A stretch of DNA of 64,000 nt from Acidobacteriaceae bacterium (lineage in GTDB: Bacteria > Acidobacteriota > Terriglobia > Terriglobales > Acidobacteriaceae): assembly GCA_030039035.1 (NCBI GenBank), contig JASHQQ010000140.1:1-64000 (forward strand). Direction: 5' to 3'. Positions 28,346 to 38,677 of this stretch are shown here, one piece after another (the stretch's first letter is position 1; the number at the start of each line of letters is the position of its first letter). The notes under the pieces are model-generated. The model did no database searches. It was given only the letters and a program-made list of their open reading frames with translations, and was not told the origin of the DNA. The position numbers and the translations under genes are program-made.

Positions 28346-29413
28346 GTGGCGGCTCGGCGCGACGGTATCCTGCGCCGTATACTTCAACGCAGGCCGGTGG
28401 AGAGCTTCTGTCTCACACTCGGGTCGAGGCCCTCGATTTCTCACTCATCGCACATTCCGCACCGTCTTCGCGTGGTCGACTCGCATACCGCCGGCGAACC
28501 CACGCGCGTGGTCCTCGCCGCCGAATCGGGATTCAGCCTGGGGGCCGGAAGTCTGAATGAACGTTTGCAGCAATTGCGCTCCGGGCACGATGCGCTCCGC
28601 CGGGCCGTCCTGTGCGAGCCGCGCGGCTCCGATGTGCTGGTCGGCGCATGGCTGCTCGAACCCGATGCGCCCGGCTGCGATGCCGCGCTGATTTTCTTCA
28701 ACAACGTGGGCTATCTGGGCATGTGCGGCCATGGAACGATCGGCGTGGCGGCCACGCTCGCGCATCTTGGGCGAGCCAGGCCGGGTCCCCTTCGCATGCA
28801 AACTCCAGTTGGCACTGTGCAGGTTGAATTGCTCTCCGCGAATCGCGCCACAATTCACAATGTTCCGGCGCGCCGGCATCGCGGGAATGTAACCGTCGAT
28901 GTACCCGGGCACGGCGCCGTCACAGGCGAAATCGCGTGGGGCGGCAACTGGTTTTTTCTCGTCGGCCATCATCCGTACAATCTCGACAAAGGCGCGGTCG
29001 ACGAGTTGACCGGTTTCACCTGGGCAATCCGGCAGGCGCTGCAAACGGCGGGAATTACTGGCGCGAACGGTGCGGCAATCGATCACATCGAGCTTTACGC
29101 GAGTCCCCGCGACCCCGCCAACCACAGCCGCAATTTTGTCCTGTGCCCCGGCAAAGCCTACGATCGTTCGCCGTGCGGCACGGGAACGAGCGCCAAGCTC
29201 GCCTGCCTTGCCGCCGATGGCAAGCTCGCTCCCGGCGAAATCTGGCGGCAGGAAGGCATTCTGGGCACGGTTTTCGAGGGCAGCTATGCGTGGGCAGGCG
29301 ATCCGGCGGAAGGCATCGTGATCCCTTCCATCACGGGCGCGGCCTATATCACCGGCGAAGCAACTCTGCTGTTCGATCCCGACGATCCGTTTTCCGCGGG
29401 AATCCCCGAATGA
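28346..29413 (+). CDS. Proline racemase family, 4-hydroxyproline 2-epimerase-like
   Basis: VVDSHTAGEPTRVVLAA; both catalytic Cys motifs present (YLGMCGHGTIG and DRSPCGTGTSAKLA). Start uncertain (GTG 28346, 28397 or 28472). Confidence 0.9.
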   Translation: MAARRDGILRRILQRRPVESFCLTLGSRPSISHSSHIPHRLRVVDSHTAGEPTRVVLAAESGFSLGAGSLNERLQQLRSGHDALRRAVLCEPRGSDVLVGAWLLEPDAPGCDAALIFFNNVGYLGMCGHGTIGVAATLAHLGRARPGPLRMQTPVGTVQVELLSANRATIHNVPARRHRGNVTVDVPGHGAVTGEIAWGGNWFFLVGHHPYNLDKGAVDELTGFTWAIRQALQTAGITGANGAAIDHIELYASPRDPANHSRNFVLCPGKAYDRSPCGTGTSAKLACLAADGKLAPGEIWRQEGILGTVFEGSYAWAGDPAEGIVIPSITGAAYITGEATLLFDPDDPFSAGIPE

Positions 29414-30588
29414 GCAGGGCGCGCTTCGATGCAGTCGTCGCCGGCGGCGGCATCGTGGGCGCAGCATGCGCGGCTGCTTTGGCCCGGCTTGGGATGAAAG
29501 TAGCTCTTGTGGAGCGCGACGTGATGGGCAGCGGCGCAACGGCTGCCGGCATGGGGCACATTGTGGTCATGGATGACTCGCCGGCTCAGTTCGCGCTGAC
29601 CCGTTACTCGCAACAGCTTTGGCGGGAGCTGGCCGCCGCGCTCAGTCTGCGCGCCGAGTACGAAGCTTGCGGAACTCTATGGATCGCCGCGGACGAAGAG
29701 GAGATGGCCGGGGCCGCGCGCAAACAAGGCTATTATCGAGATCGCGGCGTGCCGGCGCAGTTGCTCTCCACCATTCAGCTCGCCGCCGGGGAGCCGAATC
29801 TGCGGGCCGGGCTTGCCGGCGCCTTGCTGGTTCCCGAGGACGCTGTCGTTTATCCTCCAGCCGCCGCGCTGCATCTGGCCAGGGATGCACATGCGCGATC
29901 TGCAACTCTCTGCATGGGCCGGATCGTCCGGCAAATGGCGGCGGGAGAAGCGGTTCTCGACAACGGCGATGTGCTGTGCGCGTCCGTGCTGATCAACGCA
30001 ATTGGCGCATCGGCGCCGGAACTCACACCCGGCGTACCGGTGAGAAAGCGCAAGGGCCATCTCGTCATTACAGACAGGCAACCGGGTTGGGTTCGTCATC
30101 AGCTCGTCGAGCTCGGCTACCTGAAAAGCGCGCATTCGGTCACGGCGGATTCGGTCGCATTCAACGTGCAGCCGCGCAAGACCGGCCAGATTCTCATCGG
30201 ATCGTCGAGGCAATTCGGGAACGAGAGCGCAAGTGTGGACCCGGCGATGGTCTCTGCCATGCTCACTCGCGCCGCGGAGTATATGCCCGCGCTCAAAGCC
30301 CTGCCGGCCATTCGCGTATGGACCGGCTTTCGCGCCGCGACGCCGGACAAGCTGCCCCTGATCGGACCTTGGCCCGCGGATTCGACTCTGTGGCTGGCGA
30401 CCGGGCATGAGGGGCTGGGGATCACGACGTCACTTTGCACGGCAGCGTTGCTGGCGGCGCAGATTTCCGGCGCCACAACGCCCATCCCGATCGAGCCGTA
30501 TCTTCCTGCGCGATTCTCAACTACTGCGGCTCCGTCGAGCCGCAATGCAGCAGCGGTCCATGAGCCGCTGGCCAAGGAGAGCCTATGA
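29410..30588 (+). CDS. FAD-dependent amino acid oxidoreductase (DadA/DAO-like); candidate D-hydroxyproline dehydrogenase beta subunit
   Basis: MSRARFDAVVAGGGIVGAACAAALARLGMKVALVERD...WTGFRAATPDKLPLIGPWPADSTLWLATGHEGLGITTSLCTA; ATGA overlap with the epimerase. Confidence 0.88.
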   Translation: MSRARFDAVVAGGGIVGAACAAALARLGMKVALVERDVMGSGATAAGMGHIVVMDDSPAQFALTRYSQQLWRELAAALSLRAEYEACGTLWIAADEEEMAGAARKQGYYRDRGVPAQLLSTIQLAAGEPNLRAGLAGALLVPEDAVVYPPAAALHLARDAHARSATLCMGRIVRQMAAGEAVLDNGDVLCASVLINAIGASAPELTPGVPVRKRKGHLVITDRQPGWVRHQLVELGYLKSAHSVTADSVAFNVQPRKTGQILIGSSRQFGNESASVDPAMVSAMLTRAAEYMPALKALPAIRVWTGFRAATPDKLPLIGPWPADSTLWLATGHEGLGITTSLCTAALLAAQISGATTPIPIEPYLPARFSTTAAPSSRNAAAVHEPLAKESL

Positions 30589-31508
30589 ACTGGAGCGGCG
30601 TAATGCCCGCGATGACGACAGCCTTTGACGACCGCCTCGAGGTCGACCACAAGTTCATCGCACGCCACGCGCGGTGGCTCGTCGAAAACGGCTGCTCGGG
30701 CATCGTGTGCCTCGGTTCCCTTGGAGAATCCCCGACCCTCGAATTCGAGGAGAAGATGGCCGTCCATTCCACCGTCGTCGCGGCCGTCGGCGATCGCATT
30801 CCCGTGATCGCGGCCGTTTCCGCGCTTTCGACTGCCGAAGCCGTGCGCATCGCAGCGGGCGCGGCGAAAGCGGGCGCGGCCGGGTTGATGATTCTGCCGC
30901 CCTACGTTTACAAGGGTGACTGGCGGGAGATGAAGGCGCACGTCGGCGCCGTGCTGAAGGCCACGAAGCTGGAGGCCATGCTGTACAACAACCCGGTCGC
31001 TTATGGCACGGATTTCTTGCCCGAGCAGATCGCGGAGCTGGCTGCCGGATTTCCCAACCTGGCTGCGGTGAAAGAATCGTCGACGGACGTGCGGCGCGTA
31101 ACCGCGATCCGCGCGCTCACCGGCGACCGGCTCGCAATCTTCGTAGGCGTCGACGACGCGATCGTCGAAGGCATCGAAGCCGGCGCCGCTGGATGGATCG
31201 CCGGGCTCGTCAATGCGCTGCCGCGCGAATCCGTCGATCTCTTCAGTTTCGCCCGCAGCGGCCGGAAGCAGGAAGGCTTCGAACTCTACCGCTGGTTCCT
31301 GCCTTTGTTGCGCATGGATACCGTGCCGAAATTCATTCAGCTCATCAAGCAGGTGCAGCAGGAATTGCGCGTGGGGTCGGCGCGCGTGCGGCCGCCGCGG
31401 CTGGAGTTGATGGGCGAAGAACTGGCCGCAGTGCGCGCTGCGGTCGAATATGCGCAATCGACGCGCCCGGCGAGCGCCGCGCGCAGTTCGCCATTTTCCC
31501 GAAGTTGA
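30585..31508 (+). CDS. DapA/NAL superfamily protein, probable 1-pyrroline-4-hydroxy-2-carboxylate deaminase
   Basis: MNWSGVMPAMTTAFDDRLEVDHKFIARHARWLVENGCSGIVCLGSLGESPTL...AMLYNNPVAYG...LAAVKESSTDVRRVT (Schiff-base Lys); overlaps the FAD oxidoreductase in the hydroxyproline cluster. Confidence 0.85.
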   Translation: MNWSGVMPAMTTAFDDRLEVDHKFIARHARWLVENGCSGIVCLGSLGESPTLEFEEKMAVHSTVVAAVGDRIPVIAAVSALSTAEAVRIAAGAAKAGAAGLMILPPYVYKGDWREMKAHVGAVLKATKLEAMLYNNPVAYGTDFLPEQIAELAAGFPNLAAVKESSTDVRRVTAIRALTGDRLAIFVGVDDAIVEGIEAGAAGWIAGLVNALPRESVDLFSFARSGRKQEGFELYRWFLPLLRMDTVPKFIQLIKQVQQELRVGSARVRPPRLELMGEELAAVRAAVEYAQSTRPASAARSSPFSRS

Positions 31509-31579
31509 CTTCGCGCCTCGAGGAAGACCGGCCGCAGAATGTCCGACAAGAGGCGTGGAGCATATTCATCGGCGAACCG

Positions 31580-32908
31580 TCACTCCAACGCCGCCCGTTT
31601 CAATCCCGGCGCGAACAGACGAAGCAGCAGCAGCGCGAGCAGATATGCCGACGAGGAATAAAGAAACAGCGGGATGTAGCTGTGGCTGAATTGCAGGATG
31701 TGTCCGGCGATGGCCGCGAAGATGGCTCCGCCGAGCGCGCCTCCCACCTGACCGAAGCTGACCACGGTGCCCACGTACTCGCCGGGAAACATGTCGGAAG
31801 CCGTGGTAAAGATATTGGCGGAGAATCCCTGATGGGCGGCGGCGGCCAGGCTGAGCAAGGCGACGGCAATCCACTCCGAGTCCAGGCCTCCGGCAAATGC
31901 GATAGGCACGACAAGGCAGGCGCATGTCAGCATCGCGGCAAGGCGAGCCGGCTTCAGTTCCATCCCGAGCGCTGCATAACCGCGAGGCAGCCATCCGCCG
32001 AAGACGCTGCCCACGGTGGACAGCACGTACACCACAACAAGCGGCGGGCCGATGTGCGACAGATCGAGCTTGAAGCGCGAATTGAAATACGAGGGCAACC
32101 AGAAGAGATAGAACCACCAGACCGGATCGGTGAGAAATTTGCCGAGCGCAAAGCCCCATGTTTGCCGGAATCGGAGCAGACTCCACCACGGCTGGGCGCT
32201 TCGCTTCCGCGACGTTGCGAAACCCGGCCTCCGGCCCAGGGCCGCGCGGGGAGTCCGGTACCTTACCGACCACCACACGATCCATGCAGCGCTGAATACG
32301 CCCGTGGTCAGGAAGGCGGCGCGCCACCCGAAATGCAGCGCCACCCAGGGAACGATGGCCGGCGCGAGGATGGCGCCGACGCTGGCGCCCGAATTGAAGA
32401 TGCCTGTGGCCAGGGCCCGTTCGCGCGGGTCGAACCATTCGGCAACGGCTTTGATCGCCGCGGGAAAGTTCCCGCTTTCGCCGAGCCCGAGAAAAAAGCG
32501 GGCCACTCCGAAGCCAGGGACGGAGCGCACCAGCGCATGGCCCATGGCTGCGAGGCTCCAGATCGCGGTGACGATGGGGTAGCCGACACGGCAACCCGCG
32601 CGGTCCATGAGGCGGCCGGCAAAGACCACGCCGAGCCCATAAGCCACCTGGAAACAATCGACGATGTAACCGTACTGGATTTCGTTCATGCTGATCGACG
32701 ATTGCACCGTGGGCCAGCCATGCAAGAAAGGCCTGAGGTGCAGCGTGCTGCCGGCGAGCACCGGCTTGAGAATGGCGAGCACCTGGCGGTCCATGTAGTT
32801 GATCGATGTGGCCACGAAAAGCATGGCGCAAACGGTCCATCGGCCGCGCAGAAGAGCCGGCTCCGCCGATAACCCGATCTGTTCCGGATTATAACTCGAC
32901 CTGGTCAT
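31580..32908 (-). CDS. MFS transporter, anion:cation symporter family, hexuronate transporter (ExuT)-like
   Basis: ATSINYMDRQVLAILKPVL...FFLGLGESGNFPAAIKAVAEWFDPRERALATGIFNSGASVGAILAPAIVPWV; adjacent to uronate genes. Confidence 0.85.
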   Translation of the reverse strand: MTRSSYNPEQIGLSAEPALLRGRWTVCAMLFVATSINYMDRQVLAILKPVLAGSTLHLRPFLHGWPTVQSSISMNEIQYGYIVDCFQVAYGLGVVFAGRLMDRAGCRVGYPIVTAIWSLAAMGHALVRSVPGFGVARFFLGLGESGNFPAAIKAVAEWFDPRERALATGIFNSGASVGAILAPAIVPWVALHFGWRAAFLTTGVFSAAWIVWWSVRYRTPRAALGRRPGFATSRKRSAQPWWSLLRFRQTWGFALGKFLTDPVWWFYLFWLPSYFNSRFKLDLSHIGPPLVVVYVLSTVGSVFGGWLPRGYAALGMELKPARLAAMLTCACLVVPIAFAGGLDSEWIAVALLSLAAAAHQGFSANIFTTASDMFPGEYVGTVVSFGQVGGALGGAIFAAIAGHILQFSHSYIPLFLYSSSAYLLALLLLRLFAPGLKRAALE

Positions 32909-32912
32909 GGAG

Positions 32913-34121
32913 TTACCAGTCAGTTAGCGTTCCGTCGAACTTGCGGTTCACCGGAAGATACGCTCGCTGATAGGGGTATTTTGCGGCAAGCTTTTCATCC
33001 AGATTCACGCCGAGACCGGGCGCATCGCCGGGATACATCAATCCGCCCCTCAAGGTGTAATTGTGGGGAAAGACCGCGTCGGTCTCCTCGCCATGGGGCA
33101 TGTGCTCCTGGATCCCGAAGTTATGAACCGCGGTATCGAAGTGCAGCGCCGCGGCCATGGTTACGGGGGAAAGGTCGGTGGCTCCATGGCAGCCGGTGCG
33201 TATGTGGTATAACTCCGCAAAGTCCGCGACCCGTTTCAGATGCGTGAAACCACCGGCGTGGACCACCGTCATGCGGATGTAGTCGATCCATTGGTTGCGG
33301 ATGAGGTCGTGAGCATCCCATATCGAGTTGAAAACCTCGCCGGCTGCGATCGGGGTGGTGGTATGTTCGCGAATAACCCTGAATCCTTCCTGATGTTCGG
33401 CCGGCGCCGGATCTTCCATCCAGAAAAGGTGAAATGGCTCCAGTTCCTTGCCAAGCCGGCCGGCCTCGATGGGAGTCAGACGATGGTGGCAGTCGTGCAA
33501 CAGGTGCAGTTCCTCTCCAAAAGCCTCCCGCACGCGCGCGAACAGCTTTGGCACATGGCGAAGATAGGGCTCGCTGGCCCACTCGTACTCCGGCGGAAGA
33601 CCGCGCTCCGCGGGCTCATATCGCCCCGGGCCTTTCGGGATGCCATAGGTCGCAGACAGCCCCGGAATTCCGCTTTGGACACGGATCGCCTTGTAGCCCA
33701 TCTCCTTGTGGCGCGCCACGTCCTCCAGCGCGCGATCGATATCCTGGCCGTTCGCATGACAGTAGACGAGAACTCCGTCACGGCTTCTGCCCCCGAGCAA
33801 GTTATAGACGGGAGTATCGAGTGCCTTGCCCTTGATATCCCAAAGCGCGACGTCCACCGCGCCTATGGCGGCCATGGTCACCGGGCCGCGCCGCCAATAG
33901 GCGCCGCGATAGAGATACTGCCAGATATCCTCGGTCTGAAAGGGATCCCGGCCGATCAGGCAGGGAATGACATGCTCGCCGAGATAGCTGGCCACGGCGA
34001 GCTCGCGGCCATTGAGCGTGCCATCGCCCAGACCGATGATGCCCTCGTCGGTTTCAATCCTGAGCGTGACGAAGTTTCGGCCAGGCGAAGTAATGTTGAC
34101 GGTGGCGTTGGCGATCTTCAT
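32913..34121 (-). CDS. manD: Enolase-superfamily D-mannonate dehydratase (ManD/RspA type)
   Basis: [145 protein letters not shown]. Confidence 0.92.
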   Translation of the reverse strand: MKIANATVNITSPGRNFVTLRIETDEGIIGLGDGTLNGRELAVASYLGEHVIPCLIGRDPFQTEDIWQYLYRGAYWRRGPVTMAAIGAVDVALWDIKGKALDTPVYNLLGGRSRDGVLVYCHANGQDIDRALEDVARHKEMGYKAIRVQSGIPGLSATYGIPKGPGRYEPAERGLPPEYEWASEPYLRHVPKLFARVREAFGEELHLLHDCHHRLTPIEAGRLGKELEPFHLFWMEDPAPAEHQEGFRVIREHTTTPIAAGEVFNSIWDAHDLIRNQWIDYIRMTVVHAGGFTHLKRVADFAELYHIRTGCHGATDLSPVTMAAALHFDTAVHNFGIQEHMPHGEETDAVFPHNYTLRGGLMYPGDAPGLGVNLDEKLAAKYPYQRAYLPVNRKFDGTLTDW

Positions 34122-34273
34122 AAGTCGTCAGGGCTCAGTGATCAGGGATCAGTTCGTAGTTCACTATTCGCAATGGGTCATTCACAATCGTCGTTCGTTG
34201 TTCCCGGTTTTTTGTTCCGCGCAGGCGATCCCCTCAGACCATGCTTCTCTCCGTCCAGTCCCTCAGTCCCCGC

Positions 34274-35050
34274 CTACTGATTCACCCCGCTGGCCAGAAA
34301 GCCGCCATCCACGGCGACGACCTCGCCGGTCACGAACGAAGCCGCTTCAGAAGCCAGAAAAATGGCGGCGCCGGCGATCTCGTGGTGCTCGCCAAAGCGT
34401 CCCATCGGCGTGCGCAGAACAAGTTCTTCTCCGCGAGGCGTGCCCTGGATCAGCGAAACATTCAGCGGCGTGGGAAACACTCCGGGTGCAATGGCGTTGA
34501 CGTTGACGCCGGTGTGGGCCAGTTCGATGGCCAGCACCTGGGTAAGCGAGGCCACGGCGGCCTTGCTGGCCGAGTAGGCGGCGACGCGATAGAAACCGCG
34601 AAAGGAGGTGAGCGACGCAATGTTGACGATACGTCCGTAGCCGGCCTTCACCATCGCCGGGCCGAAGATCTGGCAGGCGCGCAGGGTTCCGGTCAGGTTG
34701 GTTTCAATCACGCGCGACCAGTCGGCTTCGTCGACTTCAAGCGTAGGAGCCTTGTGGGTAATGCCGGCGGCATTGACGAGGATATCCACCTTGCCGAAGG
34801 CCTTCAACACCGCGTCGCGCAAGGCTTCGAGCGATCCGCGGTTCGTAACATCGCTGCTCGCGCGAAGAGATCGGCGCCCCAGGGCCTCGATCGCGGCGGC
34901 CGTCTTCTCCACCTGATCGGGACGGCGCGAGCTGGGGACGACATCGGCGCCGGCCTCGGCCAGGCCAACGGCAATCGCATGACCCAGTCCGGTGGTGCCT
35001 CCGGTCACGACGGCAACCCTGCCGCTCAAATCAAAGAGATTCCGGCCCAT
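34274..35050 (-). CDS. SDR family oxidoreductase (gluconate/2-deoxygluconate dehydrogenase-like); candidate fructuronate/mannonate oxidoreductase
   Basis: FDLSGRVAVVTGGTTGLGHAIAVGLAEAGADVV, NAAGITHKAPTLEVDEADW, AYSASKAAVASLTQVLAIELA, VVAVDGGFLASGV; between manD and kdgK. Confidence 0.85.
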   Translation of the reverse strand: MGRNLFDLSGRVAVVTGGTTGLGHAIAVGLAEAGADVVPSSRRPDQVEKTAAAIEALGRRSLRASSDVTNRGSLEALRDAVLKAFGKVDILVNAAGITHKAPTLEVDEADWSRVIETNLTGTLRACQIFGPAMVKAGYGRIVNIASLTSFRGFYRVAAYSASKAAVASLTQVLAIELAHTGVNVNAIAPGVFPTPLNVSLIQGTPRGEELVLRTPMGRFGEHHEIAGAAIFLASEAASFVTGEVVAVDGGFLASGVNQ

Positions 35051-35224
35051 CGTTCCGCACCTTCCCTCTCACGTTTTCAATGCGATTCCCCGCGATCCAC
35101 GCGCACGAAGAAACATTATCATGCGTGGCGCAGCGGTCCTCGAACCGCCGCTTTCGAGACCCATGCCCCCGGCCGGACGCCGAGCCGATGCGGTAAAGTG
35201 ATCGTGTTTGGACTTTGGCTGGCG

Positions 35225-36322
35225 ATGGACCCGATATTTGTCCCCGATTCGAACCGCCGTTGGGACTGCCTGAGCCTGGGCGAGGTGATGCTGCGACTCG
35301 ATCCCGGCGAGGGCCGCATCCACACCACGCGCAGCTTTCAGGTGTGGGAGGGGGGAGGCGAGTACAACGTAGCGCGCGGACTGCGGCGCTGCTTCGGTTT
35401 GCGAACCGCTGTTGCCACCGTGCTGGCCGACAACCCGGTCGGACGGCTCGTCGAGGACTTCATCCTGCAAGGCGGCGTGGATCCATCGCTGATCCGGTGG
35501 GTTCCGTATGACGGCGTGGGACGCAGCGTTCGCAACGGACTGAACTTCACCGAGCGCGGCTTCGGGGTTCGCGGCGCGGTGGGCTGCTCCGACCGCGGGC
35601 ACACCGCGATCAGCCAGGCGAAACCGGGAGATTTTGACTGGGACACGATCTTCGGCGAGTCGAACGGCTCGCGCTGGTTCCACACTGGCGGCATCTTCGC
35701 CGCGTTGTCGGGTTCAACGGCCCAGGTCTCTCAGGAAGCCATGGATGCGGCGCGGCGTCATACCACTCCGATCTCCTACGATCTGAACTATCGTGAATCG
35801 CTGTGGAAATCGATCGGCGGCAAGGCCAAGGCGCAGGAGGTGAATCGCGAGCTGGTGCGCAAGGTGGATCTTCTGCTGGGCAACGAAGAGGACTTCACGG
35901 CGATGCTGGGCGTGACGGTGAAAGGGGCCGGCGAGGACTATGCGGAGCTTCCGATAGCCGGCTACGAAGAGATGCTGCGCGAAGTAGCGGCAAGCTATCC
36001 GAATCTGAAACTCGTTGCCAGCACGCTGCGCACGGCTTATTCGGCGAGCCGCAACGCTTGGGGCGCGATCGCGATCCATGGGGACAAGATCGTCCATGTG
36101 CCGCAGCAGGGCATCGATATCTTCGACCGCGTGGGCGGTGGCGACAGCTTTGCTTCCGGACTGATCTACGGCTTTCTCGCCGGCAAGCCGGTGGAATGGG
36201 CCGTGCGCTGCGGCGCGGCGCACGGCGCGCTGGCCATGACCACGCCCGGCGACACCAGCATGGCGACGCTGGCTGAGGTGCAGCGCGCGATGAAGGGTGG
36301 TCCGGCGCGGATTGCGCGGTAG
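35225..36322 (+). CDS. kdgK: PfkB-family sugar kinase, 2-dehydro-3-deoxygluconate kinase-like
   Basis: DCLSLGEVMLRLDPGEGRIHTTRSFQVWEGGGEYNVARGLRRCFGLRTAVATVL...GIDIFDRVGGGDSFASGLIYGFL; followed by eda. Confidence 0.88.
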   Translation: MDPIFVPDSNRRWDCLSLGEVMLRLDPGEGRIHTTRSFQVWEGGGEYNVARGLRRCFGLRTAVATVLADNPVGRLVEDFILQGGVDPSLIRWVPYDGVGRSVRNGLNFTERGFGVRGAVGCSDRGHTAISQAKPGDFDWDTIFGESNGSRWFHTGGIFAALSGSTAQVSQEAMDAARRHTTPISYDLNYRESLWKSIGGKAKAQEVNRELVRKVDLLLGNEEDFTAMLGVTVKGAGEDYAELPIAGYEEMLREVAASYPNLKLVASTLRTAYSASRNAWGAIAIHGDKIVHVPQQGIDIFDRVGGGDSFASGLIYGFLAGKPVEWAVRCGAAHGALAMTTPGDTSMATLAEVQRAMKGGPARIAR

Positions 36323-36329
36323 GAGGAAG

Positions 36330-36998
36330 ATGGCAGAGACCACGCAGCAATGGATCGAACGCGCCGGACTGATTCCCGTGCTGCGCGCGCGGTCGGCAGC
36401 GCAGGCTCATGCCGTTGTCAAGGCAATGATCGCCGGCGGCGTGACGGTGGTCGAAGTCACTATGACGGTTCCGGGGGCGGTCGACTTGCTGAAAGAGCTG
36501 AAACGGGAGTTTGCGGGACAACTCTTGCTCGGCGCCGGCACGGTGACTTCCGCGGATGAGGTCGAAGCGACTGTCGAAGCCGGCGCGGAGTTCGTCGTCA
36601 GCCCCAGCTTTCATCCTGAGGTGGTTGCGAAGACCCAAACGCTGGGCAAGGTTTCGATTCCCGGCGCGCTCACGCCGACCGAAGTGATCACGGCGTGGCG
36701 GGCAGGGGCGGATTATGCAAAGATCTTTCCTTGCTCCGCGGTTGGAGGCGCGAGTTATCTGAAAGCTTTGCTGGCGCCGTTTCCCGAGCTCAAGCTCATT
36801 CCCACCGGCGGAGTCACGCTGCAAACAGCGGAGAGCTTTCTGCGCGCCGGGGCAAAGGCGCTGGGAGTTGGGAGCGATCTTGTGAATCTCGCGGCGATTG
36901 ACGAAGGCCGGCCGGAGGCAATAACCGATATGGCGCGAGCCTATCTCGAGGTGCTGGCGCGGGTGCGGCAGGAAGGACCGGCGTTGCTGAAGGTGTGA
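36330..36998 (+). CDS. eda: KDPG/KHG aldolase
   Basis: AGLIPVLRARSAAQAHAVVKAMIAGGVTVVEVTMTVPGAVD, GAGTVTSADEVEATVEAGAEFVVSPSFHPEV, DYAKIFPCSAVGGASYLKALLAPFPELKLIPTGGV; AGGAGG SD before ATG 36330. Confidence 0.95.
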   Translation: MAETTQQWIERAGLIPVLRARSAAQAHAVVKAMIAGGVTVVEVTMTVPGAVDLLKELKREFAGQLLLGAGTVTSADEVEATVEAGAEFVVSPSFHPEVVAKTQTLGKVSIPGALTPTEVITAWRAGADYAKIFPCSAVGGASYLKALLAPFPELKLIPTGGVTLQTAESFLRAGAKALGVGSDLVNLAAIDEGRPEAITDMARAYLEVLARVRQEGPALLKV

Positions 36999-37035
36999 TC
37001 CGGCACAATGTTGCACCCTTTGGAGATGCAGAGAA

Positions 37036-37461
37036 ATGGCGATGAAGAAAAAGCGAACAAGACCCGCGACCGGAAGCGCCGGCGATGCGGCGGCCAATCT
37101 GCAAGCGATTGACATTTACCTCGCGAAGGCCCCGCAACCCGCGCGCAAAATGCTCGAAGAGATTCGTGCCATCGTGCGCGCCAACGCGCCGGCGGCGACC
37201 ACAGAAGTCTTCAGTTACGGAATGCCCGGATTTCGCTACCAGGGACCCCTGCTCTGGTACGGAGCGATGAAGAATCACTGCGGGTTTTATCCCGGCAGCC
37301 CGCCGATGATCCAATCGCTGGCTGCGGAATTGAAAGACTACAAAACCACGAGGGGCGCGATCCAGTTCCCCTACGACAAGCCCGTGCCGGCCGCTCTGGT
37401 GAAGAAGATTGTCAGGCTGCGGGCGAAAGAGAATGAGGCAAGGGAGGCACGCGGGACCTGA
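37036..37461 (+). CDS. DUF1801/YdhG-like (iron chaperone-like) domain protein
   Basis: IDIYLAKAPQPARKMLEEIRAIVRANAPAATTEVFSYGMPGFRYQGPLLWYGAMKNHCGFYPGSP. Confidence 0.8.
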   Translation: MAMKKKRTRPATGSAGDAAANLQAIDIYLAKAPQPARKMLEEIRAIVRANAPAATTEVFSYGMPGFRYQGPLLWYGAMKNHCGFYPGSPPMIQSLAAELKDYKTTRGAIQFPYDKPVPAALVKKIVRLRAKENEAREARGT

Positions 37462-37515
37462 CGATACGAAGTCGCTCACGAGAGACCACTGACAACTGCT
37501 GATCGCCGGATTGCG

Positions 37516-38664
37516 CTACATGCGCGGAGGAGCTGCATTCTCGCCGGCGAGAATGCGAACCTCGCCGCGGAATTCGCGGTAGTTGACGAATGAAGTATCG
37601 TTCAGGAAAGTCTTGGGCGTTCCCGAAAACGTGGGATGCGACATTCCGTCGGGCGCGTGCGTAGTGTGAGCCTGCAAAAGAGAGATGCTCCTCGCCGGCA
37701 CGACGACTGTCCTGGCGCCGATCTGCTCCGGACCGTATTCGACGACGATGCCCGCGCTGGCGATCAGCTCGCCGGGCGCCAGATCGGCCCGGACGGTCAT
37801 GCGAAGAATGGAGCCGGTCACGGGATCGAAGGCGATTTCGCCGTGGTAGCCCGCGCGTTCACTGTAGATGTGCGTCGCAAAGGACTCGGATTGATCCTCG
37901 GTGACACAGCAGAACTGGACCAGATAGTGCGAGTCGTCTTTCGGCACCGTGTAATGGAAGACGGCTTCGATGCCCCCACTGCCCTGCTCCCACTGGCTCC
38001 ACGTGATCTTCCCCTTGAGCGCGTCGGCAAGCACCGTGCGCGGAAAAGGCCCGAATTCGCCGGCGGTGAGCAGGCCGTGCACTTGCGCTTCGTGTTTCGC
38101 GGCCTTCTCCTTCGTGAGGTCGGTATCGTGTCCGTCGCGAAACGCGACATCCGACGATGATTGCCCGACAAGATGCAGGGGAAGATAGCTGTAACTGACG
38201 ACGGCTGTCGCTTCCTGCACGTCCTCTTTGGGGCGATCCTCGAACGCCGAAGTCTTGCGCGTGGCGATGAAGTTCGGCAACTGGTGCATTGTGGTGTTCA
38301 CATAATTGACCATTTGCACCAGCATCTGTCGAAGTGCGGCCGCGTCGGGCCTCGGTTTTTGTGGAATCTCCGCCGGGGGCAAGTCGAGGAAAGCCGACGA
38401 ATCGGCCAGAATGAGCAGTCGCTGCTCCGATTGCTGGCCCGGGAGTCTGACTTCCATCGCCGCCAATTTGTCCGCGCTTAGCCGTTCGGCGAGCTGCAGC
38501 GGCTCCAGTTCCTGTGCGAGTTCGGAGTCCGACCTGCCATTCGACGCCGCAATCAAGGCAGCTAGCTGGTCCACGGTTACTCTTTGAGAAGCAGTTTCAT
38601 CGGCGGCAAACGCTCCGTGAGAAATCGTCGCAAGCAGCAGGACGACGGCGGGCCGGACCATCAT
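37516..38664 (-). CDS. Secreted hypothetical protein
   Basis: Signal peptide MMVRPAVVLLLATISHGAFAA; 382 aa; resembles secreted hypotheticals of this lineage; function unknown. Confidence 0.7.
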   Translation of the reverse strand: MMVRPAVVLLLATISHGAFAADETASQRVTVDQLAALIAASNGRSDSELAQELEPLQLAERLSADKLAAMEVRLPGQQSEQRLLILADSSAFLDLPPAEIPQKPRPDAAALRQMLVQMVNYVNTTMHQLPNFIATRKTSAFEDRPKEDVQEATAVVSYSYLPLHLVGQSSSDVAFRDGHDTDLTKEKAAKHEAQVHGLLTAGEFGPFPRTVLADALKGKITWSQWEQGSGGIEAVFHYTVPKDDSHYLVQFCCVTEDQSESFATHIYSERAGYHGEIAFDPVTGSILRMTVRADLAPGELIASAGIVVEYGPEQIGARTVVVPARSISLLQAHTTHAPDGMSHPTFSGTPKTFLNDTSFVNYREFRGEVRILAGENAAPPRM

Positions 38665-38677
38665 ATAACCCTCCCGA

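Noticed and set aside
31193-32872. 559-aa plus-strand ORF opposite the MFS transporter
   Set aside because: Antisense mirror frame; the minus strand has multi-TM MFS signature motifs.
34241-36322. 693-aa ORF suggesting a fused N-terminal domain on the sugar kinase
   Set aside because: The upstream part is antisense to the SDR gene; kinase homology begins at ATG 35225.
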